DNA of 43,453 nucleotides from an uncultured Vibrio sp. (GCF_947488985.1 NZ_CANLBV010000030.1:1-43453); one strand, 5' to 3'; shown: positions 18,943-27,618, counted from the first letter of the stretch. Notes: generated by a model not told the origin, from the sequence alone. Made by a program: numbers and translations.

Positions 18943-19218
18943 ATGAACATCAATTCTGATGCAAAACTAAAAGACCTCTTAGAGTTCCCTTGTTCATTCA
19001 CTTACAAAGTAATGGGCCACGCTAAGCCAGAACTGACTGAGCTAGTGTTAGAAGTGATCCAGCGCCATGCTCCTGGTGATTACAGCCCGACACTTAAACC
19101 AAGTGCCAAAGGCAACTACCACTCAGTTTCTATCAACATTACCGCGACATCCATTGAGCAGGTAGAAACGCTCTATAAAGAACTTGGCGAAATTGATATC
19201 GTTCGTATGGTTCTATAA
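18943..19218 (+). CDS. ybeD: YbeD family protein (DUF493)
   Basis: This 91-residue cytosolic protein has an ACT-like alpha/beta fold typical of DUF493. Its molecular role is not established, and in E. coli it sits between dacA and lipB as it does here. I choose the ATG at 18943, which has a GGAG Shine-Dalgarno at 18933-18936 and gives the family length (E. coli 87). The frame is open upstream to 18808, but that part overlaps the dacA terminator and is unlikely to be translated. A strong terminator follows, so it is separated from lipB. Confidence 0.93.
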   Translation: MNINSDAKLKDLLEFPCSFTYKVMGHAKPELTELVLEVIQRHAPGDYSPTLKPSAKGNYHSVSINITATSIEQVETLYKELGEIDIVRMVL

Positions 19219-19233
19219 CCTTCGATGACGATT

Positions 19234-19266
19234 AAAAACAGCGGCTTATTGCCGCTGTTTTTGTTT
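19234..19266 (+). terminator. Intrinsic terminator of ybeD
   Basis: A 12-bp stem AAAAACAGCGGC (19234-19245) and GCCGCTGTTTTT (19251-19262) with loop TTATT leads into more T residues. Confidence 0.92.
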
Positions 19267-19371
19267 TAAGCGACCGATGAGAGCCATACTCATTCAAATT
19301 TATTTTCAATTAATACAAAGAAAGTTGAAAAACCTTGCTGTCCATCTGTAGTTAGAATCTTGTTTCACGTT

Positions 19372-19377
19372 TATAAT
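19372..19377 (+). promoter_or_regulatory. Candidate -10 element for lipBA
   Basis: A consensus TATAAT lies 35 bases before the lipB start and downstream of the ybeD terminator. No good -35 hexamer is at the right spacing. Confidence 0.45.
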
Positions 19378-19412
19378 GCGTTCACTTTATTAATCCTTGA
19401 GGGAGTGCTGCT

Positions 19413-20072
19413 TTGCAAAATAAGCTAATCGTAAAAAAATTAGGCCGTCAGGATTACGAACCGGTATGGAAAGCCATGCATAAGTTCACTGACGAACGAA
19501 CGGAAGAAGACGCAGACCAAGTTTGGCTGGTTGAGCACAACCCAGTCTTCACTCAAGGGCAAGCAGGCAAAGCTGAACATGTTTTGAATGCGGGGAATAT
19601 CCCTGTGATTCAAAGCGACCGTGGTGGCCAAGTAACGTATCATGGTCCAGGTCAATTAGTGGCTTATTTCCTGATTAATATCCGCCGAAAAAGCTTCGGA
19701 GTGCGTGATTTGGTGACTCATATCGAGAACCTCGTAATCAATACTCTGAAAGCTTACAATATCGATTCAACTGCCCGACCAGACGCGCCTGGTGTTTATG
19801 TCGATGGCAAGAAAATCTGTTCTCTCGGGTTACGCATTCGACGTGGCTGCTCGTTCCACGGGTTAGCACTCAACGTTGATATGGACCTGTCTCCATTCCT
19901 ACGTATTAACCCATGCGGTTACCAAGGTATGGAAATGGCGCAAGTAAGCCAACTCGGCGGCCCCAGTGAGCTAGAGAACGTTGAGCAACAGTTAATACAA
20001 GAGCTCGTAGAACTACTCGGCTATGACCAAGTAGACATTCAAGCCACCAGTCACATTACAGCAGAAGCATAA
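19413..20072 (+). CDS. lipB: Octanoyl-[ACP]:protein N-octanoyltransferase LipB
   Basis: LipB moves octanoate from acyl carrier protein to the lipoyl domains of 2-oxoacid dehydrogenases and GcvH. The 219-residue protein has the family motifs [12 protein letters not shown] near residue 70, [13 protein letters not shown] with the catalytic Lys, and the catalytic Cys in NPCGY. The start is a TTG with a GAGGGAG Shine-Dalgarno seven bases upstream. lipA follows after four bases. E. coli has ybeF between the two and this window does not. Confidence 0.97.
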   Translation: MQNKLIVKKLGRQDYEPVWKAMHKFTDERTEEDADQVWLVEHNPVFTQGQAGKAEHVLNAGNIPVIQSDRGGQVTYHGPGQLVAYFLINIRRKSFGVRDLVTHIENLVINTLKAYNIDSTARPDAPGVYVDGKKICSLGLRIRRGCSFHGLALNVDMDLSPFLRINPCGYQGMEMAQVSQLGGPSELENVEQQLIQELVELLGYDQVDIQATSHITAEA

Positions 20073-20076
20073 AATC

Positions 20077-21042
20077 ATGAGCAAACCAATCCAAATGGAA
20101 AAAGGCGTTAAATATCGTGACGCTGACAAAATGGCATTAATTCCCGTAAAGAATATGCCTGCTGAACAGAAAGAAGTTCTACGTAAGCCAGAATGGATGA
20201 AGATTAAACTTCCTTCAGACAGCCATCGTATTCAAGAAATCAAATCAGCAATGCGCAAAAACAACCTGCACTCAGTTTGTGAAGAAGCGTCTTGCCCTAA
20301 CCTAGCCGAGTGTTTTAACCACGGTACGGCAACGTTTATGATTCTTGGCGCTATCTGTACTCGTCGCTGCCCGTTCTGTGATGTTGCCCATGGTCGTCCT
20401 GTTGCTCCTGAAGCAGAAGAGCCGAAGAAACTGGCTAAGACGATTCAAGACATGAAACTGAAGTATGTCGTCATCACTTCCGTTGACCGTGATGACTTGC
20501 GTGACGGCGGTGCTCAACACTTTGCTGACTGTAACCGTGAGATTCGCGAACTAAACCCAAATATTCGTATCGAAACACTGGTTCCAGACTTCCGTGGTCG
20601 TATGGACGTTGCGCTTGATCTGATGAAAGACAATCCGCCCGATGTTTTCAACCACAACCTAGAGACAGCACCACGCCTATATCGTAAAGCGCGTCCGGGT
20701 GCGAACTATAAGTGGTCTCTCAATTTGCTGAAGAAGTTCAAAGAGCAACACCCTGAGATCCCAACCAAATCAGGTGTGATGATGGGCCTTGGTGAGACAA
20801 AAGAAGAAATCATTCAAGTACTGAAAGACCTACGCGAACATGGCGTGACGATGCTGACACTGGGCCAATACCTAGCCCCAAGCCGTCACCACTTACCAGT
20901 AGAACGCTACGTACCGCCTTCTGAGTTCGATGAGCTGAAAGAGATTGCTCTAGAGCTAGGCTTTACTCACGCAGCTTGTGGGCCGTTTGTGCGCTCTTCT
21001 TACCATGCTGACTTACAAGCTCAAGGCATGGAAATCAAATAA
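20077..21042 (+). CDS. lipA: Lipoyl synthase LipA
   Basis: LipA is a radical-SAM enzyme that inserts two sulfurs at C6 and C8 of the octanoyl chain placed by LipB. The 321-residue protein carries the auxiliary-cluster motif [12 protein letters not shown], the radical-SAM motif CTRRCPFC and the C-terminal RSSYHA serine that ligates the auxiliary cluster. Length equals E. coli LipA (321). It is the second gene of the lipBA operon and ends at a strong palindromic terminator. Confidence 0.98.
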   Translation: MSKPIQMEKGVKYRDADKMALIPVKNMPAEQKEVLRKPEWMKIKLPSDSHRIQEIKSAMRKNNLHSVCEEASCPNLAECFNHGTATFMILGAICTRRCPFCDVAHGRPVAPEAEEPKKLAKTIQDMKLKYVVITSVDRDDLRDGGAQHFADCNREIRELNPNIRIETLVPDFRGRMDVALDLMKDNPPDVFNHNLETAPRLYRKARPGANYKWSLNLLKKFKEQHPEIPTKSGVMMGLGETKEEIIQVLKDLREHGVTMLTLGQYLAPSRHHLPVERYVPPSEFDELKEIALELGFTHAACGPFVRSSYHADLQAQGMEIK

Positions 21043-21080
21043 TCTCATTTGATTATTGATGTTCGCTCTAAGATTGATAA

Positions 21081-21114
21081 AAAAGGTGCTCTAGCAATTG
21101 CTAGAGCACCTTTT
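21081..21114. terminator. Bidirectional terminator between lipA and the yggN-like gene
   Basis: A perfect 17+17 palindrome (arms 21081-21097 and 21098-21114) has A-rich outer ends on one side and T-rich ends on the other. It can serve both convergent genes. Confidence 0.9.
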
Positions 21115-21140
21115 CTTTAGCATAGTTTTCAACATTCAAG

Positions 21141-21899
21141 CTAAATCGTAAACACTTGATAATCTTTAAGGTTAGGAATCAGGTTGTGCAGCTCTTGCTC
21201 TTGCTCTGTCATATCATCAAGAGAGTCACAGAGTTCAGCCGCTTGCTCTTCAACTTGTTGAGAATGCGCTTTCATTCGCTCTTCAACTTTGAGTTTTAAT
21301 TGAGCCATACTGTCAGCCAACTCAGTCAGGTTTAACCCTCCCTCTTGTTGCATTTTCTCTGACATCGCGTTAAAGGCACTTGAAATAAACTCTTGGTTAA
21401 AGATCTCTTTCGCCTTCTCGAAATCTTCAGACCAACCACTCACCATCGATTCGAAACTGTCTGCGGGCAACACTAGCTCACCATCCTGATAGTAACGAGC
21501 CTCTAGATCAGCCAAAAACGTTTGCATGGATTCTTTGACATTATCGAACGATTCAGGGGAATCTAAACTAATCGCGATATCATCAATAACATCGTTGGCT
21601 AAGGCTAAGCTTTCGCTTGCCAGCTGTTTTGCTTTTGGCAGATACTCACTCATTGTGTCACGGTATTTCTCAATCGCGGCTTGCTGAGCAGCATCAAGGT
21701 CAACCTTTGCGCCATCAATATAAAGATCATAGTTATTATCGATAACGGCAGTATCCCCATCAGCTTGGTGGATCTCGACGCTTTGATCATCGATTCGCAA
21801 TTCATTTTTCAAATCAACTCGACACTGAGCTGCAAACGTTGGCAGGCTCATAACCGAGATTGCCGCAGTTAACGATGTAATTAATAGCCTTTTTTTCAT
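21141..21899 (-). CDS. YggN-like periplasmic protein (DUF2884)
   Basis: This 252-residue secreted protein has a signal peptide ending near PTFAA. The mature part begins with a Cys-containing segment (QCRVDL) and has a second Cys near the C-terminus (AELCDSL), perhaps a disulfide. In between are a short beta-rich part with YIDGAKVDL and a long, mostly helical, acidic region (about 70-235) with probable coiled coil. The pattern fits DUF2884, the family of E. coli YggN. The function is unknown. Confidence 0.75.
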   Translation of the reverse strand: MKKRLLITSLTAAISVMSLPTFAAQCRVDLKNELRIDDQSVEIHQADGDTAVIDNNYDLYIDGAKVDLDAAQQAAIEKYRDTMSEYLPKAKQLASESLALANDVIDDIAISLDSPESFDNVKESMQTFLADLEARYYQDGELVLPADSFESMVSGWSEDFEKAKEIFNQEFISSAFNAMSEKMQQEGGLNLTELADSMAQLKLKVEERMKAHSQQVEEQAAELCDSLDDMTEQEQELHNLIPNLKDYQVFTI

Positions 21900-21975
21900 A
21901 ACATCCTCTCATCAATCTGCCAGATTACTATACCCTGAGTTTATGCTTCTTTGTCAGGGAAGATGGTTCAACTAT

Positions 21976-22449
21976 TCAATCAACAGAAATGACTTCATAG
22001 CAAAACTGTTTATCTGCGACTTTAAATTCAATTTCATCACCGAGTTCTTTACCCATTAGCGCCTGACCAAAAGGGGCATTTGCCGTCACGATAGCAACTT
22101 CGTTGTCATTCCACGATACAGAAAGCCCCCCGACGCTCGGCCCCATAAAAAAGTGTTTATAGTGATCATGCTCGTCAATCACCACCACATAGCTGCTCAC
22201 CGTAATTTTTTCGCTATCTCGCAATACAAGGTTTCGGTAACACTGAATATCGTCTTCACACTCTTGCACTCTCACCGCTTGCCCATGCGCGAGATACGAC
22301 GCTTCTAGCGCCAATGTATCGTACTTATGCTCAGGCACTGTCTCTTCATCCGTCGCAGCGTCGATGGCACGCTGAGTCGCAGACTGTGCAATGTGTAATC
22401 GGGATTCGAGGTGCTCTAAAATTATTTGGCGCAGTTCAGACTTATTCAT
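21976..22449 (-). CDS. GreA/GreB-family elongation factor-like protein
   Basis: The 157-residue product looks like a Gre transcript-cleavage factor. An N-terminal helical region (about 1-75) with an acidic turn (DEETVPEHKYDT) resembles the Gre coiled coil that enters the RNA polymerase secondary channel. The C-terminal FKBP-like part (about 80-157) contains the APFGQALMGKELGDEIEF segment, matching the Gre/Rnk family motif. It does not align well enough by eye to be called GreA or GreB, and is more likely a separate Gre-like paralogue. It is divergent from the RecQ-like helicase. Confidence 0.75.
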   Translation of the reverse strand: MNKSELRQIILEHLESRLHIAQSATQRAIDAATDEETVPEHKYDTLALEASYLAHGQAVRVQECEDDIQCYRNLVLRDSEKITVSSYVVVIDEHDHYKHFFMGPSVGGLSVSWNDNEVAIVTANAPFGQALMGKELGDEIEFKVADKQFCYEVISVD

Positions 22450-22592
22450 ACTATTGAGGTGCTTTTCTATAGGAGCTACAGAATAGAATTAGGTACAATC
22501 AGGTGCAAGACATTTGATTCATCAAGCGACGCTATCACCAATAGTCGCCCGCTTTAGCATCAATAACACACTTATTAATTCAGGTAGAACAC

Positions 22593-24527
22593 ATGATTGA
22601 GCAGAAGCTAAAACAAGTATTCGGATTCGATTCACTGCGTCACGGACAAAAACAAGTCATTGATAATGTTCTATCTGGCCACTCGACTGCCGCGATATTT
22701 CCGACAGGCTCAGGCAAATCCCTTTGCTATCAATTGCCAGCACTAGCGCTACCACACTTAACATTAGTGATATCGCCGCTATTAGCTTTAATGAAAGATC
22801 AACTCAGCTTTTTGCACAACAAGGGCATCAGCGCGGCCGCGATAGAATCAAGCCAAGACCGACAAACCACCCAGCAGGTGATGCAGTCGGTGCGCAACGG
22901 TGACACAAAAATTCTAATGATCTCGGTTGAACGCTTGAAGAACGAACGCTTTCGTCAGTTCATCTCTCAAGTACCGATTTCTCTGTTAGTGGTCGATGAA
23001 GCGCACTGCATCTCGGAATGGGGTCACAACTTCAGACCTGACTACCTAAAACTACCTCAATACCAAAAACAACTGAATATTCCTCAAGTACTATTGCTCA
23101 CGGCAACCGCGACGACATCTGTTATCCAAGATATGAAGTCTAAGTTTGATATCAATGAAGAGCGTGTTGTAGTGACAGGTTTTTATCGTCAAAACCTAGA
23201 CCTTTCAATTCAACCTTGCAACCAAGCCAGCAAACTAGAAACCTTGTGCAATGTCGTCAACCAAGCTTCTCTCGCTCCGACTATTGTGTATGTCACTCTT
23301 CAACAAACAGCAGAGATGGTCGCTCAGCACCTTCGGAATGCTGGTGTTAATGCTGTGGCTTATCATGCCGGTCTTAAGCCAGAAAACAGAGACGCCATCC
23401 AACATCAATTCATGAGTGATGACATCAACTGTATCGTGGCAACGATTGCATTTGGTATGGGTGTCGACAAGTCGAATATTCGCCGAGTGATTCACTTTGA
23501 CTTACCAAAATCGATAGAAAACTACTCTCAAGAAATAGGTAGAGCAGGACGAGACGGACAAGCTTCTGAGTGTATATTGCTAGCGAATAAACACGGCTTG
23601 AGCACACTAGAGAACTTCGTCTTTGGCGATACGCCAGACAACATATCGATCCAGGCAGTATTGAAAGAGATCTACGAAAACCGAAACATTAATGCTTCGG
23701 GTTCGAATCAATGGGAGATCATGCTTAATCAGCTCTCGCGTGAATCCAACATTCGTCAGCTACCGCTTAAAACACTGCTGGTTTACCTCGAAATTGAAGG
23801 GGTGATTGAGCCGAAGTACAGCTACTTCGCAGACTACAAATTTAAGTTCATTCGCCCTAAACAGCAGATCTGCGAGCAGTTCCAAGGAGAACGTCGTAAC
23901 TTTGTTGAAGCTATCTTTCAATGCTCACCACAAGCAAGAGTCTGGTGCCAAGTTGATTTCGAAGCGCTTTGGACACACTTCCAAGCGGACCGCCAGCGTG
24001 TGATTGCCGCTATTGATTACTTTAATGAACAAGGTTGGATTGAGCTCGAAAGCAAACAGATCACAGATGTCTACGCAATTCACAGTACCTCTGAAGAAAT
24101 GATGCAGTTATCTGAACGATTAACGGAGTTGTTTAAGGCAAAAGAGAATAGTGAAATCAATCGCCTTAATCAGATGCTGAACTTCTTTGAAGCGGACACC
24201 TGCTTAAGCTCACGTCTTGCAAGTTACTTTGCCGATGATAAAGCGCCAACCAAGTGTGGCCACTGTTCAGTATGTCGCGGTCAAGTAGCAACCTTACCAA
24301 CCGTTGATGTTGAGCCTGTTGATGATGAAACCGTGATGGCCTGGATTCATGAGTTCATCTCCAGCAACCAGCAACTGATTACCGATGAGGCCATCACCCG
24401 CTTTCTATGCGGAATCGCCACCCCGCTTTCAACCAAACTTAAAGCCAGTAAAATGGTCGGTTACGGGAAGTTAGAACAGCACCCCTTCAGTGACACCTTA
24501 GCGCGAGTTGAACAGCTTCCTAGGTAA
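22593..24527 (+). CDS. RecQ-family ATP-dependent DNA helicase, non-canonical domain order
   Basis: The 644-residue protein has a full SF2 RecQ helicase core. Walker A TGSGKS is at 38-43, DEAH at 135-138, motif III TAT follows, and motif VI QEIGRAGRDG is near residue 310. The RecQ-type zinc motif is present with the usual spacing (Cys537, 555, 558, 561) but lies ~155 residues later than in E. coli RecQ (380-403). A winged-helix-like stretch fills the gap. No clear HRDC domain is visible at the C-terminus. It is probably a paralogue of the canonical recQ rather than RecQ itself. Confidence 0.85.
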   Translation: MIEQKLKQVFGFDSLRHGQKQVIDNVLSGHSTAAIFPTGSGKSLCYQLPALALPHLTLVISPLLALMKDQLSFLHNKGISAAAIESSQDRQTTQQVMQSVRNGDTKILMISVERLKNERFRQFISQVPISLLVVDEAHCISEWGHNFRPDYLKLPQYQKQLNIPQVLLLTATATTSVIQDMKSKFDINEERVVVTGFYRQNLDLSIQPCNQASKLETLCNVVNQASLAPTIVYVTLQQTAEMVAQHLRNAGVNAVAYHAGLKPENRDAIQHQFMSDDINCIVATIAFGMGVDKSNIRRVIHFDLPKSIENYSQEIGRAGRDGQASECILLANKHGLSTLENFVFGDTPDNISIQAVLKEIYENRNINASGSNQWEIMLNQLSRESNIRQLPLKTLLVYLEIEGVIEPKYSYFADYKFKFIRPKQQICEQFQGERRNFVEAIFQCSPQARVWCQVDFEALWTHFQADRQRVIAAIDYFNEQGWIELESKQITDVYAIHSTSEEMMQLSERLTELFKAKENSEINRLNQMLNFFEADTCLSSRLASYFADDKAPTKCGHCSVCRGQVATLPTVDVEPVDDETVMAWIHEFISSNQQLITDEAITRFLCGIATPLSTKLKASKMVGYGKLEQHPFSDTLARVEQLPR

Positions 24528-24544
24528 TCATCGTCTTGGTTTGT

Positions 24545-24578
24545 TGAAAAAACCGACTAGGCCGTGAAGTCTAGTCGG
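24545..24578 (-). terminator. Intrinsic terminator of dinB
   Basis: CCGACTAG (24553-24560) and CTAGTCGG (24571-24578) form an 8-bp stem. Read on the minus strand it is followed by a run of six T residues. It lies between the convergent helicase gene and dinB. Confidence 0.75.
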
Positions 24579-24623
24579 CACTCAAACAACAATACTTCTA
24601 AACCTAAGCTGCCAAACCTTTCC

Positions 24624-25700
24624 TTAAAAGAAGCTCAACTGACGCATCTGATCTTTGGGTTGCAGCATTACGCTTAAACCGAGTAACCGTATTTCTCGTC
24701 CTTGCTGCCTTTTTAGTATTTCGCTCAAGAGCTCTTTGAAGTGATCGCGATCAAGCGAAGCATGTATGTGTTCAATGGTGGTTTGTTGAAAGTCGGCAAA
24801 CTTAAGCTTAATACCTTGCTTGATGATCGCCTTACTCGGGCTGGCTTTTTCTAGGCGAGTTTCAAGCTCAGGAAACAGTTTGTCTTCTATCACCTGCCAA
24901 CACTCAGCATAGGTTGATATATTTTGAGTAAAGGTGCGCTCGACTCCTACCGATTTACGCTCTCGCTCAACGATCACCTCCCTTTCATCAATGCCATGGC
25001 TACGCTTCCAAAGTGATGCTCCCTGACGCCCAAATTTCAACAGCAACTCTCGATAGTCTGCTTCTTTGATATCCTTACAGGTAAAAAAACCAGCCAGTTG
25101 CAGTTTTTCGATGCTCACCTTACCGACACCAGGGATTTTTTCGAGTGGTAATTCATCGATCACCGCCTGAACATCCTGTGGAGGGATAACAAACTGACCA
25201 TTGGGCTTATTCAGATCCGAGGCCACTTTCGCCAAGAATTTAATCGGCGCAATACCTGCAGAAGCGGTCAGATTCAGTTCATTCCAAATATCACGGCGAA
25301 TCGACTCGGCAATCAAAGTGGCCGAACCATGACACTGCTTAGAATCGGTGACATCAAGGAAAGCTTCATCCAAGGAAAGTGGTTCAATGATTGATGTGTA
25401 TCGAGAGAATATTTCACGGATCTTTTTAGAGATCTCGACATAGACCGACATTCTTCCCGGCACAACCAATAGATTAGGACATAATTGAAGTGCTTTCCCA
25501 GTCGGCATTGCCGAGCGAATACCAAACTTGCGTGCTTCGTAATTACAGGTACTCAGAACACCACGCTGCTTTTCATGCCCGCCAACGGCCAGTGGTCGAT
25601 TTCGGTAGGCAGGGTTGTCACGCATTTCTACAGCCGCGTAAAAACAATCCATATCGACATGGATTATCTTTCTTATTTTCTCTTCACACCCACTAGACAT
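24624..25700 (-). CDS. dinB: DNA polymerase IV (DinB)
   Basis: Pol IV is a Y-family translesion polymerase. The 358-residue protein has the catalytic motif DMDCFYAAVE (Asp16) and the second acidic site SLDEAFLDVT, followed by helix-hairpin-helix thumb motifs (IPGVGKVSIEKL) and the little-finger domain. It ends in QLSFF, a typical beta-clamp-binding motif. The N-terminus is a few residues longer than E. coli DinB, which begins at MRKIIHVDMD. A LexA-type box stands ~23 bases upstream of the start. Confidence 0.97.
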   Translation of the reverse strand: MSSGCEEKIRKIIHVDMDCFYAAVEMRDNPAYRNRPLAVGGHEKQRGVLSTCNYEARKFGIRSAMPTGKALQLCPNLLVVPGRMSVYVEISKKIREIFSRYTSIIEPLSLDEAFLDVTDSKQCHGSATLIAESIRRDIWNELNLTASAGIAPIKFLAKVASDLNKPNGQFVIPPQDVQAVIDELPLEKIPGVGKVSIEKLQLAGFFTCKDIKEADYRELLLKFGRQGASLWKRSHGIDEREVIVERERKSVGVERTFTQNISTYAECWQVIEDKLFPELETRLEKASPSKAIIKQGIKLKFADFQQTTIEHIHASLDRDHFKELLSEILKRQQGREIRLLGLSVMLQPKDQMRQLSFF

Positions 25701-25721
25701 CGAGTAATAACCTAACCCTAC

Positions 25722-25741
25722 AACTGTATCAATAAACAGTA
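25722..25741 (-). promoter_or_regulatory. LexA (SOS) box upstream of dinB
   Basis: CTG (25724-25726), ten bases, CAG (25737-25739) gives the CTG-N10-CAG SOS consensus with an A/T-rich core and matching flanks (ACTGT...ACAGT). Its position just upstream of dinB fits LexA repression, as in other gammaproteobacteria. Confidence 0.85.
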
Positions 25742-25864
25742 TAAATCAATTATTATCGGATTAAAAATGATCTAGAGTCCAGCTTAAAGGTTTACTCTTC
25801 AACAACGATTTACTCCTCTGTTACTATCGTGAACGAGTATTTGGTCTATAAGTAGGGCTAGCTT

Positions 25865-26197
25865 TTGAGTGAAAAAATACTAGTGGTGGAGGATAGCCGT
25901 GCATTTCGCAACTACCTGTACCAACAACTGAAAAATAGTGGCTATGAGGTAGCGCTTGCTGAATCTATACCTAAGGCGAGAGCCATACTAGAGCAAGAGA
26001 CGGATTTCTTGTGTACCGTCTTAGACTACTGCTTGCCTAATGGACAAGACGGTGAAATCATTGATCTCGTCTTAGGCTACCAACAAAAAATCATTGTTCT
26101 TACCGGAATGTTCGATAATCAACTGCGTGAGCAAGTTTTAACAAAAGGCTCTAAAACCCAAAAAGCTCAAGACGAAAATCTTGAGCTTTTCATTTAA
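25865..26197 (+). pseudogene. Truncated response-regulator receiver domain
   Basis: The 110-codon frame starts at TTG with an AGTAGGG Shine-Dalgarno at 25851-25857. It encodes most of a CheY-like receiver, with the acidic pair Glu9-Asp10, phospho-acceptor Asp54 (TVLDYCLP) and Thr80 (IVLTGMF). After about Gly95 homology stops. The tail (SKTQKAQDENLELFI) is the translation of a terminator hairpin, and the stop lies in its T-rich tail. Strand beta-5 with the conserved Lys, and helix alpha-5, are absent, so the fold is probably not intact. Full-length relatives in other vibrios, as I recall, continue into further receiver and GGDEF domains. Confidence 0.7.
26161..26194 (+). terminator. Terminator lying inside the truncated receiver frame
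   Basis: AAAAGCTCAAGA (26161-26172) and TCTTGAGCTTTT (26179-26190) form a perfect 12-bp stem with loop CGAAAA, followed by CATTT. It is read through as codons by the truncated response regulator. Confidence 0.85.
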
Positions 26198-26223
26198 GGG
26201 GGTAGTGAATCTCCCCCTAATCA

Positions 26224-26257
26224 CGGTGACTAATTACTCGCGGTGACCAATTACGCG
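26224..26257. repeat. 17-bp tandem duplication at the nqrM 3' end
   Basis: CGGTGACTAATTACTCG (26224-26240) is followed directly by CGGTGACCAATTACGCG (26241-26257), 15 of 17 identical. The second copy contains the nqrM stop codon. Confidence 0.8.
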
Positions 26258-26505
26258 ATACGATCTTTGTTCCAAGCCGCTTCTTTTTGCTGACGTTCAG
26301 CCAGTTTCTCTTCACGGTAAGCTTCACGAGCTTCGCGCTTTTTACGCGCGTCACAAGGTTCTGGGCAGTTACATACTTTATCAATACCCACAGCACCCAA
26401 TCCGCCACAGCTACCTTTCACCACTTTCTTTTGGATGATATAGCCAATCGACATAGCTGCAATGACGGCTAGAAAAACACCAAATGTAATCAGAAATGTA
26501 TTCAT
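26251..26505 (-). CDS. nqrM: Na+-NQR maturation factor NqrM
   Basis: NqrM is a small membrane protein needed to assemble Na+-NQR, probably by helping place the iron between NqrD and NqrE. The 84-residue product has one N-terminal membrane helix (about 4-24) and four cysteines at 33, 45, 47 and 51 (GSCGGLG, CNCPEPC). A charged helical tail follows. This is the DUF539 pattern. It lies 16 bases after apbE on the same strand, forming an NQR maturation pair. Confidence 0.95.
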   Translation of the reverse strand: MNTFLITFGVFLAVIAAMSIGYIIQKKVVKGSCGGLGAVGIDKVCNCPEPCDARKKREAREAYREEKLAERQQKEAAWNKDRIA

Positions 26506-26521
26506 AATTCTCTCGCTTGCC

Positions 26522-27526
26522 TTATTTACCTAAGTATGGCTTGAATGCTTCAGAAGCAATCTCATCAAAACCATCTGCTGTTTTTACCACCATAAATGCT
26601 GGGATACCATGTTGGTTTGCGACTTCTATTCCTTTTACCTCACCTAACACCATAAGGCCAGTAGATAAGCCGTCTGCAGTCATTGAGGATGGGTTTAAAA
26701 CCGTCACTGAAACCACTTTATGATGAATGGGTTTGCCCGTTTCCGGGTTGATGATATGTGAGTAACGGACACCATCGTGCTCAAAATAGTTGCGGTAATC
26801 ACCCGATGTTGCTATCGCCATATCTCCAGGTTCAATGATCTCTTGAATAGTGCGCTCTTCAACCGTTGGCTTCTCAATCGCAATACGCCAACCTACATTG
26901 TCGCGGTTTAGGCCTTTCAAACGGATTTCACCGCCAACCTCAACCATGTAGTTGTGAATACCGATAGAATCGAGATAATCGGCAACTACATCAACACCCC
27001 AACCTTTTGCAATGGTTGACAGGTCGACATATAAGTTAGGTAGATCCTTGGTGAGTTTGTTACCTTCAATGCTTAGATGATGAATGCCGACCTTCGCTCT
27101 ACGAGCAGCAAGATCTTCGTCTGTAGGGACCACTTCTGGACGCGCTTCAGGACCAAACCCCCAAAGGTTAACTAATGGACCAACCGTAACATCTAACGCA
27201 CCTTCAGTAAGACCGTTCAAACGAATCGCTTCTTTCACAACAGTCGCAGTTTGTTCAGAGACTTCGAATGCGTCCGAGCCTTTATGCTGGTTGAAGCGGC
27301 TCAGCTCTGAACCTTCGCGATAGGTCGACATTTGATCATTGACTTGCTCAAGCAAACGATCGATCTCGGTATGAATTTCATTAGACTCAGGAAATTGATC
27401 ACCTTTGATATATTTAATGTTGTAACTGGTACCCATTGTTGGGCCACTTAAATGCACTTGCTCTCTTGGTTGCTCGCAGCCCGCAAGAAAAATCAAAGAA
27501 GTTAATGCAACAAGCCAAATTCTCAC
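26522..27526 (-). CDS. apbE: FAD:protein FMN transferase ApbE
   Basis: ApbE covalently attaches FMN to threonines of NqrB and NqrC, using FAD as donor, on the periplasmic side. The 334-residue lipoprotein has a signal peptide with lipobox LAGC (Cys17). Family motifs include GPTMGTSYNIKY near residue 29, a VDLSTIAKGWGVD segment in the middle, and GGEIRLKG. The AGGAG Shine-Dalgarno precedes the start by 8-9 bases. It is separated from nqrF by a strong terminator and has a leader with a long inverted repeat, so it is probably transcribed apart from nqrA-F. Confidence 0.95.
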   Translation of the reverse strand: MRIWLVALTSLIFLAGCEQPREQVHLSGPTMGTSYNIKYIKGDQFPESNEIHTEIDRLLEQVNDQMSTYREGSELSRFNQHKGSDAFEVSEQTATVVKEAIRLNGLTEGALDVTVGPLVNLWGFGPEARPEVVPTDEDLAARRAKVGIHHLSIEGNKLTKDLPNLYVDLSTIAKGWGVDVVADYLDSIGIHNYMVEVGGEIRLKGLNRDNVGWRIAIEKPTVEERTIQEIIEPGDMAIATSGDYRNYFEHDGVRYSHIINPETGKPIHHKVVSVTVLNPSSMTADGLSTGLMVLGEVKGIEVANQHGIPAFMVVKTADGFDEIASEAFKPYLGK

Positions 27527-27551
27527 TTGTTTACTCCTGTCTAAAGTTGAG

Positions 27552-27618
27552 GATTTATATAAGGAAAAATAAGAGTAAAAATCGCTCTTTGAATGCCCTA
27601 CTCTTTCTTATATAAATC
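27552..27618. repeat. Long inverted repeat in the apbE leader
   Basis: GATTTATATAAG (27552-27563) and CTTATATAAATC (27607-27618) are perfect 12-bp inverted copies. Inside them AAGAGTA (27571-27577) pairs with TACTCTT (27599-27605), leaving a 21-base loop. It lies 26 bases upstream of the apbE start. Confidence 0.8.
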
